Assembly: GCF_946187725.1 (NCBI RefSeq) | Contig: NZ_CAMHSK010000016.1 | Span: 1 to 64,000, forward strand | DNA from: an uncultured Treponema sp. | Lineage (GTDB): Bacteria > Spirochaetota > Spirochaetia > Treponematales > Treponemataceae | Reading direction: 5' to 3' | DNA length: 64,000 nt | In this document: piece after piece, positions 1-8,356 of the stretch | Layout: every line of letters starts with the position of its first letter | Position numbering within the stretch: the stretch's first letter is position 1 | Translations under genes and position numbers: made by a program | The notes under the pieces: generated by a model | The model's input: only the letters and a program-made list of their open reading frames with translations | Database searches by the model: none | Told to the model about the DNA's origin: nothing

Positions 1-42
1 TTTACACCCAGGTTGTCGGGAGTTCGAGTCTCTCACTGCCCA
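1..42 (+). tRNA. tRNA-Val(TAC), 3' part only
   Basis: The 3' half of a tRNA runs in from the left edge. The anticodon loop TTTACAC gives anticodon TAC (valine). It is followed by the anticodon stem half CCAGG, a five-base variable loop TTGTC, a T arm GGGAG-TTCGAGT-CTCTC and the acceptor half ACTGCCC with A73. CCA is not encoded. The D arm and 5' acceptor lie outside the window, so the isotype rests on the anticodon alone. Confidence 0.85.
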
Positions 43-49
43 CACTTTT

Positions 50-83
50 AAGACTCAGGTTTTCACTTGAGTCTTTTTTTTTA
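50..83 (+). terminator. Rho-independent terminator of tRNA-Val
   Basis: A perfect 8-bp stem AAGACTCA / TGAGTCTT with a ten-base loop is followed by a run of T. It lies 8 bases after the tRNA end. Confidence 0.9.
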
Positions 84-100
84 TTCATTTCAAAACCATA

Positions 101-123
101 AAAAAACCGCTCTCTGTGAGCGG
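101..123 (-). terminator. Terminator of ilvB
   Basis: On the minus strand the stem CCGCTC / GAGCGG with a five-base loop is followed by six T. It lies about 20 bases after the ilvB stop codon. Confidence 0.8.
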
Positions 124-144
124 CTCTTGTAAATCACAATTGTT

Positions 145-1902
145 TTATCTGATTGAATCGATGTTAAGGCTTCCACCTTTTACAAAAGGAAGTACATTTT
201 CACAGCGGGCAATTCTTACGCGGACAAAAACAGGGCCTTTTACATCAAAGGCTTTTTTCTGCCAATCAGAATCTTTGTCGGCATCAATTACAGTGATTCC
301 AAATCCCTCAGCAACCTTGAGCAAATCAGGATTAGAAGCAAAGGTACTTGCAGAATAATTTCTTCCAAAAAGATATTCCTGCTGCTGACGAACCATGCCC
401 AAAGCACCGTTTTCAAGAACTATTACGGTAACATTCAGATTGTTTTCGGCAAGAGTTGCAAGTTCCTGAATATTCATAAGAATTGAACCATCACCAGAAA
501 TGCAGACAACACGCTTTTCCGGTTCTGCATATGCCGCTCCCAAAGCAGCAGGCAGACCAAAGCCCATTGTACCAAGTGAACCAGATGTAAGGAACTGACG
601 AGCTCGCTGGACATCGTAATATTGAGCCGCCCACATCTGATGCTGACCGACATCAGTAGTGACAATAATATTTTCGTTTGAAGGAAGGGTTGCAATGAAT
701 TCACGCGGATTTTTAAATTCAAGACCAGCCTTTTTACCACAAGTCTTTGCACCGCAACATTCAGCGGCATTACAGCTCATTTCAAGCTCAATTTTCTCTT
801 TAGATTTCAGATCAATGCAGGCTTTGAGCCACTCTGCCCTTTCATTCTTAAATGCAGACAGATCAACAGATTTAATTGCTGAATTGATTTTTTCAAAAGC
901 ACTTGCCGTATCAGTTACAAAACTTACATAACTTGCAAGAATTTTATTTATTTCGGCCGCATCAATGTCAATATGAATTATTTTCGCATTTGGACAGAAA
1001 CCGTCAGGAACCCCCGCCGCCCTGTCATCAAAACGCGCACCAGCCGTAATAAGAAGGTCACAGTCATACGCAGCTTTGCCGGCAGTGAAGGTTCCGTGCA
1101 TACCTACCATTCCGAGGAAAGAAGGACTATCGCGACGAACGACACCCAATCCCATGAGGCTCGAAATAACAGGAATATCATAAATCTTTAAGAAATCACG
1201 GATTTTTGCAGAGGTTTCTGGAGAATTACAGCCGCCACCAATGTATAAAAGTGGTTTTTTGGCAGATGCAAGAAGAGCTGTAATTTTTTCGATGAGGGCA
1301 GGAATTTCTGAATCCGAAGTTTTATTTCTTATAGAGTGTGAAACATAATCAGAATAGATTCTTTTGAATGATGAATCAAAATCTGCTGGAACTTCACATA
1401 ATTCAGTCTGAACATTACGCGGAACATCAATCAAAACCGGGCCAGGACGACCACTTTCTGCAATCGCAAAAGCAAGCGGAACAGCAGTAAGCAGTTCTTT
1501 AGCAGCTTTGACCATGATTGAATGTTTTGTAATTGGGAAAGAAAGACCGAAGGTGTCGGCTTCCTGAAAAGCGTCCGTACCGATAAGATTTGTGTTGACC
1601 TGACCTGTTATTGCTACGAGTGGAATTGAATCTGCGCGTGCATCAGCAATTGAAGTAAGAAGATTCATTGCACCAGGTCCGCTTGTGGCCATACAGACGG
1701 CGGCTTTACCTGTAACACGGGCAACGCCCTGAGCCATAAAACCTGCCGCCTGCTCCTGACGAACCAGGACATGCTTGAAATTTGAAACAAAAAGCTCATT
1801 GTAAAGCGGAAGAATCATGCCGCCGGGAAGACCAAAAACGACATCAATTCCGTTCTGCCGTAAAAGGTTGATTATAATCTGAGAGCCGGTTAGTTGTGCC
1901 AT
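145..1902 (-). CDS. ilvB: Acetolactate synthase, large (catalytic) subunit
   Basis: This ThDP-dependent enzyme condenses two pyruvates to acetolactate, or pyruvate with 2-oxobutyrate, the first common step of valine, leucine and isoleucine synthesis. The 585-residue length is normal. The N-terminal VFGLPGG and the catalytic glutamate in RQEQAAG (E50) are present, as are the [10 protein letters not shown] segment, the FAD-type middle domain and the C-terminal ThDP motif [12 protein letters not shown]. The ATG is preceded by AAGGAAGG. An odd feature is a cysteine-rich insertion around residues 375-390 ([12 protein letters not shown]) between the middle and ThDP domains. The regulatory subunit ilvN and other branched-chain genes are not in the window, so a purely biosynthetic role is inferred, not shown. 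The gene lies downstream of the 5S rRNA gene and ends at its own terminator. Confidence 0.95.
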   Translation of the reverse strand: MAQLTGSQIIINLLRQNGIDVVFGLPGGMILPLYNELFVSNFKHVLVRQEQAAGFMAQGVARVTGKAAVCMATSGPGAMNLLTSIADARADSIPLVAITGQVNTNLIGTDAFQEADTFGLSFPITKHSIMVKAAKELLTAVPLAFAIAESGRPGPVLIDVPRNVQTELCEVPADFDSSFKRIYSDYVSHSIRNKTSDSEIPALIEKITALLASAKKPLLYIGGGCNSPETSAKIRDFLKIYDIPVISSLMGLGVVRRDSPSFLGMVGMHGTFTAGKAAYDCDLLITAGARFDDRAAGVPDGFCPNAKIIHIDIDAAEINKILASYVSFVTDTASAFEKINSAIKSVDLSAFKNERAEWLKACIDLKSKEKIELEMSCNAAECCGAKTCGKKAGLEFKNPREFIATLPSNENIIVTTDVGQHQMWAAQYYDVQRARQFLTSGSLGTMGFGLPAALGAAYAEPEKRVVCISGDGSILMNIQELATLAENNLNVTVIVLENGALGMVRQQQEYLFGRNYSASTFASNPDLLKVAEGFGITVIDADKDSDWQKKAFDVKGPVFVRVRIARCENVLPFVKGGSLNIDSIR

Positions 1903-1962
1903 TTTCGCCTTCCTTAAAATTTGAAATATCGTTTAAAAGAAAAATCGTTTAAAATAAAAAAA

Positions 1963-2072
1963 GTTGGCAGTTCTCTACTTTCCCCCCATACAGGAGTATC
2001 ATCGACGCAGAGGTGCTTGACTTCCGTGTTCGGAACGGGAACGGGTATAACCACCTCACTATGACCACCAAC
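1963..2072 (-). rRNA. rrf: 5S ribosomal RNA, not linked to 23S
   Basis: The minus strand reads as a typical bacterial 5S rRNA of about 110 nt. The termini pair over nine positions (GTTGGTGGT with ACTGCCAAC), and the conserved core CCGTTCCGAACACGGAAG is present. The 3' side runs into a T-rich stretch that can terminate transcription. No 16S or 23S gene precedes it: xseB starts only 90 bases away, on the other strand. A promoter fits exactly at its 5' end. It may be a dispersed functional copy or the only 5S gene; the window cannot tell. Confidence 0.93.
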
Positions 2073-2078
2073 ATATTT

Positions 2079-2107
2079 ATATTATCCTTAGAGCATGAGA
2101 AAGTCAA
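2079..2107 (-). promoter_or_regulatory. Sigma-70-type promoter of 5S rRNA
   Basis: On the minus strand TTGACT, a 17-base spacer and TAATAT are followed after six bases by the first base of the 5S gene. Transcription would therefore begin at the mature 5' end. Confidence 0.8.
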
Positions 2108-2146
2108 TAGTTTTTCGATAAATTTGTGGTTAAACCTTCATTTATT

Positions 2147-2155
2147 TGTTATACT
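2147..2155 (+). promoter_or_regulatory. Extended -10 promoter of xseB-mutL, leaderless position
   Basis: TGT followed by TATACT (2150-2155) forms an extended -10 element. Seven bases separate it from the xseB ATG and there is no Shine-Dalgarno sequence. The predicted start of transcription coincides with the start codon. Confidence 0.6.
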
Positions 2156-2162
2156 TTCATTC

Positions 2163-2465
2163 ATGAAATCATTTGAAGAAAATCTTTCCAGATTGGAAGA
2201 ACTTACCGCAAATATCCGTAAACAGGATATTTCCCTTGAAGACGCTCTCGCCAATTTTGAAGAAGGAATCAAACTCGCAAAAACACTCGAAAAAGACATA
2301 GAAAAAATCGAAGGCAAAATCCAGATTCTCATGAATCAGCCGGTAAAAGCAAATCCGGCCTCACCAACAGCACAAATAAACATTGAACCTCAGCTTGATT
2401 TGTTTTCAGGTGCAGATTCTGTGACTGGAAGTGCCGGTGCTCCTCAAGAAGGCCTGAGGCAATAA
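2163..2465 (+). CDS. xseB: Exodeoxyribonuclease VII small subunit
   Basis: The product is the small helical subunit of exonuclease VII, which binds the C-terminal arms of XseA to form the single-strand-specific nuclease. Residues 1-60 match the family: FEENLSRLEEL, the ISLEDALANFEEG segment and a terminal coiled stretch. The 100-residue length is longer than the usual 70-80 because of a proline- and glutamine-rich tail. The reading frame is open upstream into the 5S gene, but the ATG at 2163 is where homology begins and where the -10 element points. The stop overlaps the mutL start (TAATG), so the two are translationally coupled. The partner xseA lies 46 kb away and has the same promoter layout. 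Confidence 0.92.
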   Translation: MKSFEENLSRLEELTANIRKQDISLEDALANFEEGIKLAKTLEKDIEKIEGKIQILMNQPVKANPASPTAQINIEPQLDLFSGADSVTGSAGAPQEGLRQ

Positions 2466-4477
2466 TGGGAGATACAAACAAACGCCGCCCTGTACGACCG
2501 CTTTCTGTTGATGTTGCACGAAAAATTGCTGCAGGCGAAGTAATTGACAGACCATGCGCAATCGTACGCGAACTTTTAGACAATGCCGTAGACTCAGGTG
2601 CAAGCTCAATCAGCGTTGAAATCGAAGGCGGCGGAATCGATAAAATCAGAATTGCAGACAACGGATACGGGATGAGTCTTGATGACTTAAAAAACTGCGC
2701 ACGCCCCCATTGTACCAGCAAAATTTCTGAATCCGAAGACCTACTGAATCTCACGACCCTTGGTTTCCGCGGAGAAGCACTGGCATCAATCGCAGCAGTT
2801 TCACGGCTTTCAATTTCCAGCGGAACATACCGCATGAAAGCCAGCATCACCGAAGACCACGAAATTGAAAAGATTCCGCCAGTCCAGGACGGGAAAGGCA
2901 CAATCGTCATGAGCGAGGGGCTGTTTGAAAATTTCCCTGCCCGCCGTCACTTTTTAAAACGACCTGCCTCAGAAAACATGATGTGCAGGGAAGTCTTTAC
3001 AGAAAAATCTCTCCCCCGCCCTGACATTTCTTTCAGGCTCACAGTAGACGGCTCTTTAAGGCATGACTTACCTGGAGGAGTCTCCCTCGCAGAGCGGTTT
3101 GCAAGGGCACTTGAACTCAAAGAAAACACAAGTCTTTTTTCTGAAATAAAATCTTGTGGTATTGAAGCAGACGGTGTTTCAAAATGGAGTTTTTCTCTTG
3201 TAATCGGAGAACCAGGCATTTATCGGAATGACCGCAAGCAAATCTTCATCTTTGTAAATGGCCGAAGAGTTCAGGAGTTTTCTTTAATACAGGCAATCGA
3301 ATATGGCTGTCAGGGATTTTTCCCGAACGGAACGCATCCAGTCGCAGCACTTTTTCTCAATGTAGAGCCAAAACTTGTCGATTTCAACATTCACCCGGCA
3401 AAAAAAGAAGTCAGATTCAAAGACATTTCTTCGGTTCATCACGGTGTAAGCACTGGTGTCAGAAACTATCTGAGAAGTCAGGGAATCAGAAGCACCTTTG
3501 AACGAGACAAGGAAATTCAAGAAGAAATCAATAAAGCTGAAAAGAACACTCTCTTCAATGCAATAATCGAAAAAGAACTTGAACGCGATGAAAGAAATTC
3601 AAGTGGAAGTTCGCAAAGAGATTTCTGGAAACACGAAAACTACTCATCTGTTGCAGAAAATGCTGCCTCAAAAAATGCGTCAGTTTCTCTTTCAAAGTTA
3701 TCTTCAAACGACAATTCAGCATATTCATCCGCGTCATACAAAATTGACCACACAAGACCGTCGTATTCAGAAAGTCTTGCAGAAACGGCACTTTCATTTA
3801 ATCAGCAGAACGCTCAAAACAATACCGCAACGCAAGAGCCATCTTTGACCGGAAGCATTCAGTTTAAACAGAATATGCTTGATGAAAAGCGATTCTCAAT
3901 TCCTGGAAGTTCTGTTTGTGCAAATAAAGAAGCTGATTTTATCTATTATGGAACGATTTTTGGCACTTTCCTTATGGTTCAAAAAAACGGAATCTTTTAT
4001 TTGATTGACCAGCATGCGGCACACGAAAGGATTTTATTCAACAGGCTCATGAGCGGAGGCAGCGAAACACAGGAACTTCTTGTTCCATACGAAATTCAGA
4101 CTGAATCTAAAGAAGACGATGAATACCTTTCCTCAATGCAGGTCACTCTTTCGACCGCAGGATTCAAATGCGAAAATCAAGGTTCAGGAAAATGGATTTT
4201 TACTTCAGTTCCAGCACGCTGGCAGGGAAATCAGGAAGATTTAAAGAAAGCCCTGTTTGAAAAGCATGTAAGTCCAGAAGAAATCATCTATCAGATTGCC
4301 GCAATGACCGCCTGTAAAGCCGCCGTAAAAGACGGAACGATTTTAGGCCCAGAGGCGGCAGAAAATCTTGCACGGGAAGCACTTTTGCTCAAAGATCCGC
4401 ACTGCCCGCATGGACGCCCCTGCTGGACAACGCTTACAAAAGAAGAACTTTTCGACCGGGTAAGACGGACACGATAG
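2465..4477 (+). CDS. mutL: DNA mismatch repair protein MutL
   Basis: MutL couples mismatch recognition by MutS to strand incision. The N-terminal GHKL ATPase is complete: the motif around E36-N40 (ELLDNAVDSGA), the DNGYGM box and GFRGEAL. Residues about 370-490 are a Ser- and Asn-rich linker. The C-terminal dimerisation and endonuclease region has DQHAAHER (D515), ACKAAVKDG and CPHGRP, so it belongs to the nuclease-bearing MutL class. In the DQHA(X)2E(X)4E motif the last glutamate is asparagine (ERILFN), which may affect metal binding. It overlaps xseB by one base and ends in a hairpin terminator shared with the convergent envelope gene. Confidence 0.95.
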   Translation: MGDTNKRRPVRPLSVDVARKIAAGEVIDRPCAIVRELLDNAVDSGASSISVEIEGGGIDKIRIADNGYGMSLDDLKNCARPHCTSKISESEDLLNLTTLGFRGEALASIAAVSRLSISSGTYRMKASITEDHEIEKIPPVQDGKGTIVMSEGLFENFPARRHFLKRPASENMMCREVFTEKSLPRPDISFRLTVDGSLRHDLPGGVSLAERFARALELKENTSLFSEIKSCGIEADGVSKWSFSLVIGEPGIYRNDRKQIFIFVNGRRVQEFSLIQAIEYGCQGFFPNGTHPVAALFLNVEPKLVDFNIHPAKKEVRFKDISSVHHGVSTGVRNYLRSQGIRSTFERDKEIQEEINKAEKNTLFNAIIEKELERDERNSSGSSQRDFWKHENYSSVAENAASKNASVSLSKLSSNDNSAYSSASYKIDHTRPSYSESLAETALSFNQQNAQNNTATQEPSLTGSIQFKQNMLDEKRFSIPGSSVCANKEADFIYYGTIFGTFLMVQKNGIFYLIDQHAAHERILFNRLMSGGSETQELLVPYEIQTESKEDDEYLSSMQVTLSTAGFKCENQGSGKWIFTSVPARWQGNQEDLKKALFEKHVSPEEIIYQIAAMTACKAAVKDGTILGPEAAENLAREALLLKDPHCPHGRPCWTTLTKEELFDRVRRTR

Positions 4478-4517
4478 CCTTAATCTGTTTCTCAATAACA
4501 GAGGCCGGCTATTTTTT
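4474..4517 (+). terminator. Terminator of mutL, overlapping the opposing stop codon
   Basis: ATAGCC pairs with GGCTAT and an inner stem TCTGTT pairs with AACAGA; six T follow. The hairpin begins inside the mutL stop codon and contains the stop codon of the convergent gene. Confidence 0.75.
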
Positions 4518-6656
4518 AATTTTAAACTCAACTCGCCTGTTCTTGTACCAGTTTGCCGGGTCACTTCTGTCTGCCATAGGATTTGCGCCGCCCTTTCCGT
4601 CTGCCTTTAGGATTTCACGCGGAACGCCTCGTTTTACAAGTTCTTCGACAATGGCTTCTGCCCGCTTCTGACTCAAAGGCATCAGTTCCTCAATATTTTC
4701 CTTTTCGGTACCGCTGATATTGTTTGCATATCCTTCAACAACAATGATTGTCGCCTCCGGGTTTTCTTTCAGCTGTTCGGCGACTTCATCAAGAGTCTCA
4801 AAATTTGACAGAATCTGGTCATTAGTCAGTGTTTTGGAAGTCGCAGCATCAGGGTCAAAGCTAATCGTGTTTACGACCATTTTCCATTCTTTGCCCGGAA
4901 TGATTACCTGCAGCATAAGGCCGGTCTTGATTTTTTCTTCAGTCTCAAGCGTTTTATTACCGACACGCTGACGGTCTTTTGCAGCAGGCAAAACAGAAAG
5001 TTTAGCCGTGTAAGTGTTTTTTGAAAGAACAAGTTCTCCTTTATCACTTCGGCCATCCCACTCGATGCTTTCCGGGAGTTTTCCAGAGCCTTTAATCGTC
5101 CTGAAAAGATTATCATGAGGATCATAAATTGTAAGAGTCCATTCTTCTGGCTCATCTTCAAGATACTTTACAGATGGAATCAACTTTACGCTGTCATTTC
5201 TGCCGTCTCCGTCCGGGGTAAAATTGATTCCACCCTCAACAGTAAGATTTGCCTTAGGTGAAGGCCAGCTTGCAACTTCTGCACGATGCTTTTCTTCTTC
5301 TGCACGGCGAACAGCCTCTTCTTCGGCACGGCGTTTTTCTTCTGCCTTACGAGCCTCTTCCTCTTCGGCTTTCCGTTTTTCCTCTTCTTCGGCAGCAATT
5401 CTTGCTTGTTCGGCCTCTCGAATCTTTCTTTCTTCTTCTGCCTTGCGTTCTTTTTCTTCTTTTGCAAAGCGTTCTTCATCTTCAGAAAGACGGATTTTTT
5501 CACCCTTCACTTTATCGCCAGTGACTTTTTCTTCAACCGGAGGAAGAACATTTTCAGAGGCATTGACTTTTTCACTCGGAACTTTTTCAGGTTCTTTCTT
5601 TTCTTCTGGAGGAAGTTCGCTTTCAGGAGAATAAACTTTTTCAGCATTATCCTTCGGTTTTTCTTCAAGCACAACCTCTTCCTTGACAGGAATATCAGGA
5701 GCATTTTCATGAATCTTTTCGCCAGTTTCCTTTTCTGGAACGACTGGAACCGGCAAATCAGGAAGTTTCAAATCTTCGGCAGCAATAACAGAAGACACAA
5801 CAATTTCAAGCTGATTTTCCGGAATCTTTGGCGCCACAGCATCATCACGGACAAGCTCAGAATTATCTTCATCATCAGGAATTTCTTCTGGCAGTTCAAG
5901 TATGACTTTTTCTGGCTCATCAGGAATTTCCATTTTTTCATTTTCAATGAATGAATCAGGATTAATAAGCTCAGGTTTTTCTTTTGCACGACGCTGGATT
6001 TCCATTTCAAGCAGCCTGATAAGTTCTTCGATTTTTTCACGCTGCGGTGTATGCGGTTCGATTTCAAGATATCTGATATAATTGTCCCGTGCATCTCCAA
6101 GATGATCAAGTTTAAGCTGAGCATTTGCACGGTTCAAAACTGCAGGAGAATAGTTTTCGTCTTCTTTTAGAGAAATTGCATAGCTCGCATCAGCACGCAT
6201 GTAATTTCCCATCGCATAGCAGGAGTTTCCGGCATTATACGCAAGGATTTTATGATCGGTGTCTTCTCTTGCAAGTCCCTGTGCACACACCGCGAGAGAC
6301 TTGTTGTAATCTCCAATCTGATAGTAACAGATTCCAAGATAGATATAAACTTTCGGGTCAACTTTTTCGGCACCGATAGCTTTTTCAAAATATGGGATTG
6401 CCTTTTCCGGGCGGTTGAGCTGGAACAACTCCTCGCCCTTTTCAAAATCAGGATTATAGACAATCACTTCTTCCTTTTTTGACTTGGATTTTGGATTTTT
6501 CTTCAGTTTATCAACTGCCGTCTTTGCTTCAGGACTTTTCGTTGTGGTAAGATTTTTGCCCGACTGTGAGAGCGTATTTTTCTTCTGTGCAAAAATCGGG
6601 TTCATCAAAAAAGAGAAAGCCAAAGATATAAACAATATTCTTCTATATATATACAT
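4509..6656 (-). CDS. Exported TPR / OmpA-family envelope protein
   Basis: This is probably a periplasmic or outer-membrane-attached peptidoglycan-binding protein. A signal peptide (YRRILFISLAFSF...IFAQ) is followed by tetratricopeptide repeats at about residues 60-205, a long Glu/Pro-rich segment to about 395, an Ala-Glu-Arg/Lys coiled stretch (EEEKRKAEEEEARKAEEK) to about 465, a FlgD/gliding-type beta module with FTPDGDGRND, and a C-terminal OmpA-like domain. The latter carries ISFDPDAA, EGYAN and NRRVEFKI. The ATG at 6656 is chosen because the signal peptide starts there; the frame can be opened 21 bases earlier by a TTG. The three-part build of TPR, charged rod and OmpA suggests a spacer between outer membrane and cell wall. 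That role is inferred. Confidence 0.82.
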   Translation of the reverse strand: MYIYRRILFISLAFSFLMNPIFAQKKNTLSQSGKNLTTTKSPEAKTAVDKLKKNPKSKSKKEEVIVYNPDFEKGEELFQLNRPEKAIPYFEKAIGAEKVDPKVYIYLGICYYQIGDYNKSLAVCAQGLAREDTDHKILAYNAGNSCYAMGNYMRADASYAISLKEDENYSPAVLNRANAQLKLDHLGDARDNYIRYLEIEPHTPQREKIEELIRLLEMEIQRRAKEKPELINPDSFIENEKMEIPDEPEKVILELPEEIPDDEDNSELVRDDAVAPKIPENQLEIVVSSVIAAEDLKLPDLPVPVVPEKETGEKIHENAPDIPVKEEVVLEEKPKDNAEKVYSPESELPPEEKKEPEKVPSEKVNASENVLPPVEEKVTGDKVKGEKIRLSEDEERFAKEEKERKAEEERKIREAEQARIAAEEEEKRKAEEEEARKAEEKRRAEEEAVRRAEEEKHRAEVASWPSPKANLTVEGGINFTPDGDGRNDSVKLIPSVKYLEDEPEEWTLTIYDPHDNLFRTIKGSGKLPESIEWDGRSDKGELVLSKNTYTAKLSVLPAAKDRQRVGNKTLETEEKIKTGLMLQVIIPGKEWKMVVNTISFDPDAATSKTLTNDQILSNFETLDEVAEQLKENPEATIIVVEGYANNISGTEKENIEELMPLSQKRAEAIVEELVKRGVPREILKADGKGGANPMADRSDPANWYKNRRVEFKIKK

Positions 6657-6768
6657 AACACCACGCTTTAGTTCCAATAGGAATTCTCTTCATTATCGGC
6701 ATAATTCAAAAATAGCTGTACAACAAATTGAACTGAACTTCTTTCTGAATATGAATATTGAGGGAAAA

Positions 6769-6796
6769 TTGCAAATTCGCTAAAATACAATATGAT
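6769..6796 (+). promoter_or_regulatory. Candidate promoter of pncB
   Basis: TTGCAA, a 16-base spacer and TATGAT lie 87 bases before the pncB start. The remaining leader holds a clear Shine-Dalgarno sequence (AAAGAGGTA). The 227 bases between the two divergent genes otherwise show nothing recognisable. Confidence 0.45.
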
Positions 6797-6883
6797 GTCG
6801 GTTTTTATCGCTTATGAAGTCGGTAAACGCTGAAGAGAACATCGAATTTTTCAATTAATCATTTAAAAAGAGGTATTTTTTTT

Positions 6884-8347
6884 ATGGCAGAACCACAAAA
6901 AAGCGTTATCACAAACAACGCACTTTTCACCGACTTCTATGAGCTCACAATGGCTCAGGGTTATTGGAAGAACAACATGAATCATCAGGTCGTTTTCGAC
7001 ATGTTCTTCCGCCGCCAGCCTTTCAATGGCGGTTTCTCCGTATTCGCAGGCCTTGAAAATCTCATCGATGCAATCACAGATTTTACTTTCAAAGAGGATG
7101 ACATCGAATATCTTCGGCAGCAGAACATTTTTGAAGAAGGATTCCTTGAATTCCTCAAAGATTTCCGTTTTTCCGGCGACATGTACGCTTTTGAGGAAGG
7201 CTCAATCATCTTCCCGCAGGAACCAATCGTACGAATTCACGCAAACCTCATCGAAGCACAGATTGTTGAAGCTCTCATCCTCAACATCATCAACTTCCAG
7301 AGCCTTATCGCAACCAAAACAGCACGCGTATGGCTTGCAAGCAAAAAAGGCGGAATCATGGAATTCGGCCTTCGCCGTGCACAGGGTCCTGACGGCGGCA
7401 TGAGCGCAACTCGTGCTAGTTTTATCGGCGGAGCAGCAGGAACAAGCAACACTCTCGCTGGCAAAATCTACGGAATCCCTGTAATGGGAACAATGGCTCA
7501 CTCATGGATTATGGCTTTTCCAAGCGAGCTTGAAGCTTTCCGTGCATACGCAAAAATCTACCCTACAAACGCAATCTTCCTTATCGATACCTACGACACA
7601 CTTCGTTCAGGAATCAAAAACGCAATCATCGCAGGCCGTGAGCTTGTCGAAAAAGGCTACAATTTCGGCGTACGACTCGACTCAGGCGACATTTCTTACC
7701 TTACACGCGAAGTCCGAAAGGAACTCGACAAGGCAGGCTTCCCGCAGGCAAAAATCTGTGTATCAAACGAACTTACCGAAGAAATCATCGAAACTCTTGT
7801 TCAGCAGGACACACCGATTAACTCATGGGGCGTCGGAACACACATGGTAACAGGCGGAAATGAGGCAAGTTTTACAGGCGTTTACAAACTCGGTGCACGC
7901 CATGACGAAACTACAGGTGAAATGAAGCCAGCAATGAAATTCAGCGACAATCCAGAGAAAAACACAAACCCTGGAATCAAAAATGTATTCCGCCTTTACG
8001 ATGAAGAAGGCAACGCAAAGGCGGACATCATCGCACGCAAAGACGAAGTAATTGAGACAGGCAAAGAATACCGATACTATCACCCGATGGTAGATTACAG
8101 ACAGTTCACTTTCAATGCCGCAAAAGTTGAGCCAATGCTCAAAAAGGTCGTTGAAGGCGGAAACCGAATCGGCGAAAAGAAGAGCGAGGCTGAAACACTC
8201 CGAAAGGCACGCGAGACAATGCAGAAGCAGCTTGAGAGCTTCGATGGTTCATACAAGCGAATCCTCAACCCGCACATCTACAAAGTCTCACTCACAGAAG
8301 CCATGAAAGAACTCAAAATGGAATTCATCAAGGCACGAATCAAATAA
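6884..8347 (+). CDS. pncB: Nicotinate phosphoribosyltransferase
   Basis: The enzyme makes nicotinate mononucleotide from nicotinate and PRPP with ATP use, the entry step of NAD salvage. The 487-residue length and sequence fit the family. The N-terminal LFTDFYELTMAQGYW is present, as is MEFGLRRAQGPDGG. The histidine that is phosphorylated in the family lies in GTMAHSW (H206), and a phosphate-site segment reads FGVRLDSGD. The ATG follows AAAGAGGTA at normal spacing. It stands alone: no pncA or nadD or nadE is next to it. It is transcribed towards the ttcA-like gene, and its terminator lies inside that gene. Confidence 0.95.
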   Translation: MAEPQKSVITNNALFTDFYELTMAQGYWKNNMNHQVVFDMFFRRQPFNGGFSVFAGLENLIDAITDFTFKEDDIEYLRQQNIFEEGFLEFLKDFRFSGDMYAFEEGSIIFPQEPIVRIHANLIEAQIVEALILNIINFQSLIATKTARVWLASKKGGIMEFGLRRAQGPDGGMSATRASFIGGAAGTSNTLAGKIYGIPVMGTMAHSWIMAFPSELEAFRAYAKIYPTNAIFLIDTYDTLRSGIKNAIIAGRELVEKGYNFGVRLDSGDISYLTREVRKELDKAGFPQAKICVSNELTEEIIETLVQQDTPINSWGVGTHMVTGGNEASFTGVYKLGARHDETTGEMKPAMKFSDNPEKNTNPGIKNVFRLYDEEGNAKADIIARKDEVIETGKEYRYYHPMVDYRQFTFNAAKVEPMLKKVVEGGNRIGEKKSEAETLRKARETMQKQLESFDGSYKRILNPHIYKVSLTEAMKELKMEFIKARIK

Positions 8348-8356
8348 TTTGCAATT

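Noticed and set aside
2013-2162. Longer xseB starting at 2013
   Set aside because: The extra codons lie in the complement of the 5S rRNA gene. Homology, the -10 element and normal family length point to the ATG at 2163.
5224-5954. Ser- and Phe-rich plus-strand frames opposite the OmpA-family gene
   Set aside because: They are the antisense of Glu/Lys/Ala-rich codons, which gives long open frames without meaning.
4500-6483. Frameshift or split gene in the envelope protein
   Set aside because: One continuous frame covers signal peptide, TPR, rod and OmpA domain; the other frames are shadows.
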